From contig CAOKFJ010000004.1 in the NCBI GenBank assembly GCA_948467695.1, positions 1-20,670 of the forward strand: a stretch of 20,670 bases of DNA, in the 5' to 3' direction. This DNA is from an uncultured Allobaculum sp. Its GTDB lineage: Bacteria > Bacillota_I > Bacilli_A > Erysipelotrichales > Erysipelotrichaceae. The position numbers were made by a program, and so were the translations under genes. The notes under the pieces are model-generated. The model worked only from the letters and a program-made list of their open reading frames with translations, did no database searches and was not told the origin of the DNA. Below, piece by piece: positions 15,536 to 20,670 of this stretch; position 1 is the stretch's first letter; the number at the start of each line of letters is the position of its first letter.

Positions 15536-16370
15536 AAATCCCGCAGCGCCCGCGCTGTTTCTTGTTCCGACACCGATCGGCAATCTGCAGGAAGTTTCGC
15601 CCCGCGCAAGAGCGGCGCTTGAAGAAGCGGATGTCATCGCCTGCGAAGATACACGCAATTCCGGTCAGCTGCTCAAGACGCTCGACATTCGCAAGCCGCT
15701 GATTGCGCATCACGAATACAACGCTTCGGCAAGCTCGAAGGGCATTCTGAAGCTGCTTGAAGAAGGAAAAAAAGTCGCTGTCATTTCCGATGCCGGCTAC
15801 CCGCTCATTTCCGATCCGGGAAGCGAGCTGGTGCGCGAGGCTGTACAGGCGGGTTTTGCGGTCGTGCCTGTATCGGGTCCGAACGCGGCGCTTGATGCGC
15901 TGGTCGCTTCCGGTCTGGATCCCGTGCACTTTATGTTCTACGGTTTTCTGGATGCCAAAAGTACGAAGCGCCTGCGCGAACTGGAAGGACTCAAATCCTT
16001 TCCCTACACCATGATTTTTTATGAAGCGCCTCACCGCATCGACAAGATGCTTGAAGACATGAAAACCGTCTTCGGCGATCGCCGTATCTGTCTGGCGCGC
16101 GAACTGACCAAACTGCATGAAGAATTCCTGCGCGGAACCATTTCGGAAATTCTCGAAGTGTGCACCGACCTGAAAGGCGAAATGGTCGTGGTTGTGGAAG
16201 GATGCTCTTTGGAAGACGAAAAGACGCTCGATGAGGTCGTGGATATGGCGATGCAGCTTGCCGCAGAGGGGATGAAACCCAAAGCCGCAGCGGCGAAAGC
16301 CTGCCAGGATAGCGGATTTTCCAAAAACGAGGTGTATCAGGAAATGATGCGCCGCAAAGACAAAGAATAG
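15510..16370 (+). CDS. rsmI: 16S rRNA (cytidine-1402-2'-O)-methyltransferase RsmI
   Basis: RsmI methylates the 2'-OH of C1402 in the ribosomal P site using S-adenosylmethionine, tuning decoding fidelity. The 286-aa protein belongs to the tetrapyrrole-methylase fold. It begins with LFLVPTPIGNLQEVSPRA, has CEDTR, then the SAM site SDAGYPLISDPG (93-104), SGPNA, FYEAPHR, and RELTKLHEEFLRG. The C-terminal part (about 225-286) is a small Lys-rich helical extension found in many members. The start is the first of two adjacent ATGs at 15510, 6 nt after AAGGA, inside the end of ricT. It is the last gene of the operon and is followed by a strong terminator. Confidence 0.95.
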   Translation: MMNRQKSFENPAAPALFLVPTPIGNLQEVSPRARAALEEADVIACEDTRNSGQLLKTLDIRKPLIAHHEYNASASSKGILKLLEEGKKVAVISDAGYPLISDPGSELVREAVQAGFAVVPVSGPNAALDALVASGLDPVHFMFYGFLDAKSTKRLRELEGLKSFPYTMIFYEAPHRIDKMLEDMKTVFGDRRICLARELTKLHEEFLRGTISEILEVCTDLKGEMVVVVEGCSLEDEKTLDEVVDMAMQLAAEGMKPKAAAAKACQDSGFSKNEVYQEMMRRKDKE

Positions 16371-16442
16371 AAAGACAAAGAACAGGCGGAATATTCCTTT
16401 TTGAAGGCATATTCACAGTCTCTTCAAAAATATGATGATCGA

Positions 16443-16485
16443 AAAAAGTGCGAACACGCTCAATCCAGAAGCGTTCGCGCTTTTT
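16443..16485 (+). terminator. Rho-independent terminator of the tmk operon
   Basis: AAAAAGTGCGAAC (16443-16455) pairs with GTTCGCGCTTTTT (16473-16485) over 13 bp with one T-G wobble; the right arm ends in a run of five T. It lies 72 nt after the rsmI stop. Confidence 0.85.
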
Positions 16486-16523
16486 GTCATGTCAGAAAAA
16501 GCGACTCGCAAGACTCGATTTCG

Positions 16524-16552
16524 TTTTCAGATTTGATTCGTTTTTCTACAAT
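16524..16552 (+). promoter_or_regulatory. Promoter of the D-2-hydroxyacid dehydrogenase gene
   Basis: TTTTCA (16524-16529) and TACAAT (16547-16552) are separated by 17 bp. The predicted start is about 45 nt upstream of the gene. It lies just after the operon terminator, so the gene is an independent unit. Confidence 0.55.
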
Positions 16553-16602
16553 ACAGAAGAGTGATTTATTTTTGTTTTCCATCTTGTGCAAAGGAGTTTT
16601 TC

Positions 16603-17556
16603 ATGAAAACTGTTCTCATGTTTGAAAATCTGCCTATGGCAAAACGAGCGGAATTTGCCGCCCGATATGACAATCTTCAGTTCGTCTATGGCGATGATCC
16701 AAACTGGCCTGATGTCCTGGAGCATGCCAGCGCTATCGTCGGTTTTATTCCCGAACCCTGGCGCGATCAGCTCAAAGAGATCCATTTCCTTGAACTTGTG
16801 CAGCTGCCTTTTGCCGGCTATGAAGGCTGGGAAGAAAAAGTCAGCTGTCCGCTCGCCAATGCATCCGGGGCATTCGGTCTGGCGATTTCCGAGTATCTGA
16901 TCGGCACAATCCTTTATGTCTATCGTCATATGGAAGAAATCCGCCGCCGGCAGAAGCAGAAAGTCTGGAATCGGAATCTGGGGGATATTGATTCGATTTA
17001 CGGCAAGACCATTCTGATTGCGGGATGCGGAGATGTAGGTTCCACCTTCGCGAAAAAGGCGCAGGCTTTAGGGGCGTACACCATCGGCGCCGCTTCCAGA
17101 ATCCGACCAATTGAAGGCTTTGATGAAGTCATCACGATTGATCAGATCGACGACAGACTGCCCGAAGCGGATATCTTTGTCGGCGCTCTTCCCTCGAATG
17201 CAGCGACACGACATCTGATCACCACACAGTCGTTTGAGAGAATGAAACCGGACGCGCTGTTTATCAATGTCGGGCGCGGGGCACTTGTCCCTCTTTCCGT
17301 TCTTGAAGAAGCCATCGAGCATAAGCGTGTACGGGCGATGATTCTTGATGTGTGCGAGATTGAACCGCTGCCTCAGGATTCTCCGCTCTGGGACAACGAG
17401 AATGTGCTGATTACACCGCATCTTTCCGGCGACTGCTCTCTGCCCGAAACGCGCCGCCTTTTGTGGGAACTGATTGAATACAATCTCGATGCGCTCAATT
17501 CGGAAAAACCGTTTCGCAATATCGTCAACGCGGATCGCCTGCCTGAGGCAGAGTAG
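16603..17556 (+). CDS. D-2-hydroxyacid dehydrogenase (NAD(P)-binding)
   Basis: This family reduces 2-keto acids to D-2-hydroxy acids or runs the reverse reaction with NAD(P)H. The 317-aa protein has the split substrate domain and a central Rossmann domain with GCGDVG (141-146). The expected catalytic set is present: Arg225 in INVGRGALV, Glu254 in CEIEPLP and His273 in TPHLSG. The length is normal for GhrA/SerA-like short forms without an ACT domain. The start at 16603 has AAAGGAG 6 nt upstream. It is a single-gene unit with its own promoter and terminator. The exact substrate (glyoxylate, hydroxypyruvate, pyruvate or others) cannot be read from the sequence. Confidence 0.92.
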   Translation: MKTVLMFENLPMAKRAEFAARYDNLQFVYGDDPNWPDVLEHASAIVGFIPEPWRDQLKEIHFLELVQLPFAGYEGWEEKVSCPLANASGAFGLAISEYLIGTILYVYRHMEEIRRRQKQKVWNRNLGDIDSIYGKTILIAGCGDVGSTFAKKAQALGAYTIGAASRIRPIEGFDEVITIDQIDDRLPEADIFVGALPSNAATRHLITTQSFERMKPDALFINVGRGALVPLSVLEEAIEHKRVRAMILDVCEIEPLPQDSPLWDNENVLITPHLSGDCSLPETRRLLWELIEYNLDALNSEKPFRNIVNADRLPEAE

Positions 17557-17614
17557 ACAGATCTTCAGTACGGCATGCCGCCATGAGCGAAATCGCAATG
17601 AAATCCTGAATGGA

Positions 17615-17623
17615 TGGTATAGT
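17615..17623 (+). promoter_or_regulatory. Possible orphan extended -10 element
   Basis: TGG-TATAGT has the form of an extended -10 and sits between the dehydrogenase stop and its terminator. No good -35 box is found. If active it would make a transcript of about 60 nt ending at the terminator. It may be chance. Confidence 0.2.
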
Positions 17624-17650
17624 CGTTGCCGCTTGAAAATGAAATAAACA

Positions 17651-17691
17651 AAAGGCTGATCTTTGTTTTCAAAACGAAAGGTCAGCTTTTT
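17651..17691 (+). terminator. Rho-independent terminator after the dehydrogenase gene
   Basis: GCTGATCTTTGTTTT pairs with AAAACGAAAGGTCAGC (one wobble, one bulge), giving a long stem ended by five T and preceded by an A run. It lies about 95 nt after the stop codon. Confidence 0.85.
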
Positions 17692-17719
17692 GCGGTGCGC
17701 AACTTTCAAGCACACATGT

Positions 17720-17748
17720 TTGGAAATGATTTTTTATTGTGGTACAAA
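17720..17748 (+). promoter_or_regulatory. Promoter assigned to uvrA
   Basis: TTGGAA (17720-17725) and TACAAA (17743-17748) are 17 bp apart, with TGG just before the -10 (extended form). It lies after the preceding terminator and implies a leader of about 265 nt before uvrA. No better promoter is seen closer to the gene. Confidence 0.5.
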
Positions 17749-18019
17749 TGAAGAGACTGACGCACTATTTCTGCGCGTTGCGCAATGTTCCTCGTTTTGA
17801 CGGCAGCTGAGCACAGCTTGTGAACTGTCGCGGACATGCATGTCATGGCGCGTGTTCGCCTGCGAGTGCGACAATACGGACAGAACAGATTCTGATGAAG
17901 AGACCATGAGAATCTGTGCAGAAATACCAGTACCGATCGAATTCGATCGAAAAAACAAACCGTGAAACAAAACCATCGCAAACAGCGAATGAAGCATAAA
18001 TATAGAAAGAAGGGATTGT
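17749..18019 (+). other. Long palindrome-rich leader of uvrA
   Basis: No credible gene is present. The leader holds the palindrome GACATGCATGTC (17833-17844) and the dyad CAGAA-N4-TTCTG (17881-17894). It also holds a 9-bp hairpin, ACAGATTCT with AGAATCTGT (17885-17893 with 17909-17917), and a perfect 16-bp palindrome, CGATCGAATTCGATCG (17934-17949). The uvrA ribosome binding site follows. A canonical Bacillota LexA box (CGAAC-N4-GTTCG) is not seen. These sites could be operators or leader structure; neither is shown by the sequence alone. Confidence 0.5.
17934..17949. repeat. Perfect 16-bp palindrome upstream of uvrA
   Basis: CGATCGAATTCGATCG is identical to its reverse complement and ends 70 nt before the uvrA start codon. 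Its symmetry fits a dimeric repressor site, but the gap-free CGAA/TTCG centre does not match the known LexA spacing. Confidence 0.6.
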
Positions 18020-20670
18020 ATGGAAAATGTCATTCACATTCAGGGAGCTCGTGAAAACAACCTGAAAAACATCAGTCTGGATCTTCCCAAAAACAAGCTG
18101 ATCATCATGACAGGCGTTTCGGGCAGCGGAAAGACGTCGCTTGCGTTCGATACGATTTATGCCGAAGGCCAGAGACGCTACATGGAATCGCTGTCGTCCT
18201 ACGCCCGCCAGTTTCTCGGTAATTCCGAGAAGCCGGATGTCGATAAAATCGAAGGTCTTTCGCCGGCGATTGCCATCGATCAGAAAACCACTTCGCACAA
18301 CCCCCGTTCCACAGTTGGAACGGTTACCGAAATCTACGACTACCTGCGCCTGCTGTATGCGCGCATCGGCGTGCCGGTATGTCCCGAGCATGGTGTGGAA
18401 ATCACCGGACAGACCGTTACCGAGATGGTCGATCAGGTGATGGAACTGCCGGACGGCACACGCACCACCATTCTCGCGCCGATTGCCCGCGATAAAAAAG
18501 GCACATTCAAGGATGTCTTTGCCAAGCTGATGAAAGACGGATTTCTGCGTGCAAGAGTCGATGGAGAAATCCGTCTGCTTGAAGAGATCGAACCGCTTGA
18601 GAAAAACAAGAAGCATACGATCGAAGTTGTGGTCGACCGCATCATCAAATCCGACAACCGCAGCCGCTACTACGATTCCATCAATACCGCGCTCAATCTG
18701 GGCGAGGGCATGGTGGAAGTCATGACACCGGATGACACACTGCTTTTCTCCTCCAACTACGCCTGTAAAATCTGCGGCTTTACCGTACCGAAACTCGAAC
18801 CAAGACTGTTCTCGTTCAACGCGCCCATCGGTGCCTGCCCGATGTGCAAGGGTATCGGCTCGATTCAGAAAGTGGATCTCGATCTGCTTATCCCCGACAA
18901 GACCAAGACACTGAATGAGGGCGGCATCGCCTACTTTAAAAACAGCGCCGGCACCGCAAACCAGGAATGGCAGCGCATGGAGGCGCTTTGCGAACACTAC
19001 GGCATCGATATGAACAAGCCGATCGGAAAGCTTCCCAAAAAGCAGCTCGATATTCTGCTTCACGGCTCGAAAGAACCGATCGAGTTTACGATCTACAACG
19101 GAAAAGGTCTTGAGCGCCAGTACAATGAGCCGATCGAAGGCATCGCCGATATGATTGAACGCCGCTATCTCGAAACGGGATCGTCCTGGTCGCGCGACTG
19201 GTATGAATCCTTCCTTGGCGAAGCGGTATGTCCCTCCTGCCATGGCGCGCGTCTGAATGATCAGGTTCTGGCGGTGCGCATCGGCGGAAAGAACATTTAT
19301 GAATGGACACAGATGTCGGTTGTCGAAGCGATTGAGTTTATCGATCAGCTTGAACTGACACCGGCGCAGAAAAAAATCGCCGAACTCGGTCTCAATGAAA
19401 TCCGTTCGCGCCTGAGCTTTCTGAAAAACGTCGGCCTGACGTATCTGACACTCGACCGCCTGGCATCCACACTTTCCGGCGGCGAAAGCCAGCGCATTCG
19501 TCTGGCGACACAGATCGGCTCAAGGTTGACCGGTGTGATGTATGTTCTGGACGAGCCGTCCATCGGGCTTCACCAGAGGGACAACGACCGTCTGATCGCT
19601 TCGATGAAAGAAATGAGAGATCTTGGCAATACGCTGATTGTCGTTGAACATGACGAAGACACGATGCGCGCGAGCGACTACATTGTCGATATCGGACCGG
19701 GCGCCGGTGTGCATGGCGGAACGGTTGTCGCGACAGGCACGCCGGAAGAAGTGATGGAATGCGATGATTCGATCACTGGACGCTTCCTTGCTGGAAAAGA
19801 AAGCATTGACTATCCGACCATTCGCCGCAAAGGCAACGGCAAGACGCTCGATATCGTCGATGCCTGGCAGAACAACCTGCGCCATGTGAATGTTTCCTTT
19901 CCGCTTGGCACGCTGACGGTTGTCACAGGTGTTTCCGGATCGGGAAAATCTTCGCTGGTGACTGAAGTGCTCACGCATGGCATTCAGCATCATTTAGGCA
20001 AAGTCCGCGTCAAACCCGGACTTGCAAAGCGGATTGACGGTCTTGAGGAAATCGACAAGCTGATCGAAATCTCCCAGGAACCGATCGGACGCACGCCAAG
20101 GTCCAATCCGGCGACATATGTCGGCGTCTTCGACGACATCCGCGATCTGTTCGCGCAGACACGCGAAGCAAAACTGCTTGGCTTTACCAAGTCGCAGTTC
20201 TCGTTCAACGTCAAAGGCGGACGATGCGAAGCGTGTCAGGGCGATGGAACCCGCAAGATTTCCATGCACTTCCTGCCGGATGTGTATGTAGACTGCGATG
20301 TGTGCCACGGCAAGCGCTACAACGAAGAAACACTTCAGGTGAAATACAAGGATAAAACCATTTCCGATGTTCTGGAGATGACGGTGGAAGAGGGCATTGA
20401 ATTCTTCAGCGAAATTTCCCGTATCCGCCACAAGCTCCAGACGCTTGCAGATGTGGGACTGTCCTACATCAAACTCGGTCAGTCCGCTACAACGCTTTCG
20501 GGCGGTGAGGCGCAGCGCGTCAAGCTCGCCAGCGAGCTGCAGAAAAAGCCTACAGGCAAAACCGTGTTCGTGCTCGATGAGCCGACCACCGGTCTGCATT
20601 CGGTAGATGTGCGCAAGCTGATTGAAGTGCTCCAGCGTCTGGTTGACGCGGGAAACACAGTGATTGTCAT
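18020..20670 (+). CDS. uvrA: Excinuclease ABC subunit A (UvrA), C-terminus cut by window
   Basis: UvrA finds bulky DNA lesions as a dimer and loads UvrB in nucleotide excision repair. About 883 codons are present and the last 50-60 residues are missing. The first ATPase half has Walker A GVSGSGKTS (32-40), a zinc module with Cys249, Cys252, Cys273 and Cys276, and the ABC signature LSGGESQRIRLA near 487 followed by VLDEPSIGLH. The second half has Walker A GVSGSGKSS (from 637), a second zinc module starting with Cys736 and Cys739 (CEACQGDG) and ending with CDVCHGKR, and a second signature LSGGEAQRVKLA with VLDEPTTGLH. The start at 18020 follows GAAGGGA. uvrB, the usual neighbour, is not upstream. 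It is transcribed from a long leader. Confidence 0.97.
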   Translation, partial: MENVIHIQGARENNLKNISLDLPKNKLIIMTGVSGSGKTSLAFDTIYAEGQRRYMESLSSYARQFLGNSEKPDVDKIEGLSPAIAIDQKTTSHNPRSTVGTVTEIYDYLRLLYARIGVPVCPEHGVEITGQTVTEMVDQVMELPDGTRTTILAPIARDKKGTFKDVFAKLMKDGFLRARVDGEIRLLEEIEPLEKNKKHTIEVVVDRIIKSDNRSRYYDSINTALNLGEGMVEVMTPDDTLLFSSNYACKICGFTVPKLEPRLFSFNAPIGACPMCKGIGSIQKVDLDLLIPDKTKTLNEGGIAYFKNSAGTANQEWQRMEALCEHYGIDMNKPIGKLPKKQLDILLHGSKEPIEFTIYNGKGLERQYNEPIEGIADMIERRYLETGSSWSRDWYESFLGEAVCPSCHGARLNDQVLAVRIGGKNIYEWTQMSVVEAIEFIDQLELTPAQKKIAELGLNEIRSRLSFLKNVGLTYLTLDRLASTLSGGESQRIRLATQIGSRLTGVMYVLDEPSIGLHQRDNDRLIASMKEMRDLGNTLIVVEHDEDTMRASDYIVDIGPGAGVHGGTVVATGTPEEVMECDDSITGRFLAGKESIDYPTIRRKGNGKTLDIVDAWQNNLRHVNVSFPLGTLTVVTGVSGSGKSSLVTEVLTHGIQHHLGKVRVKPGLAKRIDGLEEIDKLIEISQEPIGRTPRSNPATYVGVFDDIRDLFAQTREAKLLGFTKSQFSFNVKGGRCEACQGDGTRKISMHFLPDVYVDCDVCHGKRYNEETLQVKYKDKTISDVLEMTVEEGIEFFSEISRIRHKLQTLADVGLSYIKLGQSATTLSGGEAQRVKLASELQKKPTGKTVFVLDEPTTGLHSVDVRKLIEVLQRLVDAGNTVIV

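Noticed and set aside
17881..17894. CAGAA-N4-TTCTG considered as a LexA box
   Set aside because: The half-sites differ from CGAAC/GTTCG, so it is not called a LexA site; it is only listed as a candidate operator.
17843..19243. A 466-codon open frame on the minus strand over the start of uvrA
   Set aside because: It lies antisense to uvrA, which has full family motifs, and its translation shows no recognisable domain. Long antisense frames are common opposite codon-biased genes.

Overview
This 20.7 kb window looks like ordinary chromosome from a Gram-positive bacterium of the Bacillota. Evidence for that is the tmk-holB-ricT(yaaT)-rsmI gene order, a MutL that carries the endonuclease motif, AGGAGG-type ribosome binding sites, GTG and TTG starts, and extended -10 promoters. 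The base composition looks moderately GC-rich, which would suit a higher-GC Erysipelotrichia or Clostridia relative, but that placement is a weak guess. I see no IS element, phage gene, CRISPR array, tRNA or rRNA.

Layout. (1) Positions 1-427, minus strand: the 5' part of a SEDS-family (FtsW/RodA/SpoVE) cell-wall gene with a TTG start, divergent from mutS. (2) 557-8598, plus strand: mutS, mutL, miaA, tcdA and a CNNM/CBS (HlyC/CorC-like) membrane protein. From mutL onward the genes overlap or abut. The mutS-mutL gap is 243 bp and holds a possible terminator or attenuator hairpin. (3) 8661-8708: a strong bidirectional terminator. (4) 8729-12555, minus strand: two tandem membrane-anchored Amidase_3 proteins, a YggS-type PLP-binding protein and an SRAP/YedK-type abasic-site protein. 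(5) 12812-16370, plus strand: tmk, holB, ricT and rsmI, led by a promoter with good spacing and closed by a strong terminator. (6) 16603-17556, plus strand: a stand-alone D-2-hydroxyacid dehydrogenase with its own promoter and terminator. (7) 18020 to the window end: uvrA, behind a long leader rich in palindromes and truncated by the window edge.

Several genes share themes. DNA repair is represented by MutS/MutL (mismatch repair), UvrA (nucleotide excision repair) and SRAP (abasic-site crosslinks). RNA modification is represented by MiaA and TcdA, which both act at tRNA A37, and by RsmI (16S C1402). HolB and Tmk serve replication and dTTP supply. RicT belongs to the Ric complex that supports RNase Y mRNA processing. 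The SEDS protein and the amidases act on peptidoglycan.

I found no convincing undescribed multi-gene system. The points most worth checking are: the second amidase, whose catalytic Glu aligns with Asp; the palindromic uvrA leader; a chain of three overlapping hairpins between the SRAP and yggS genes; and structured non-coding spacers inside otherwise tightly packed operons.
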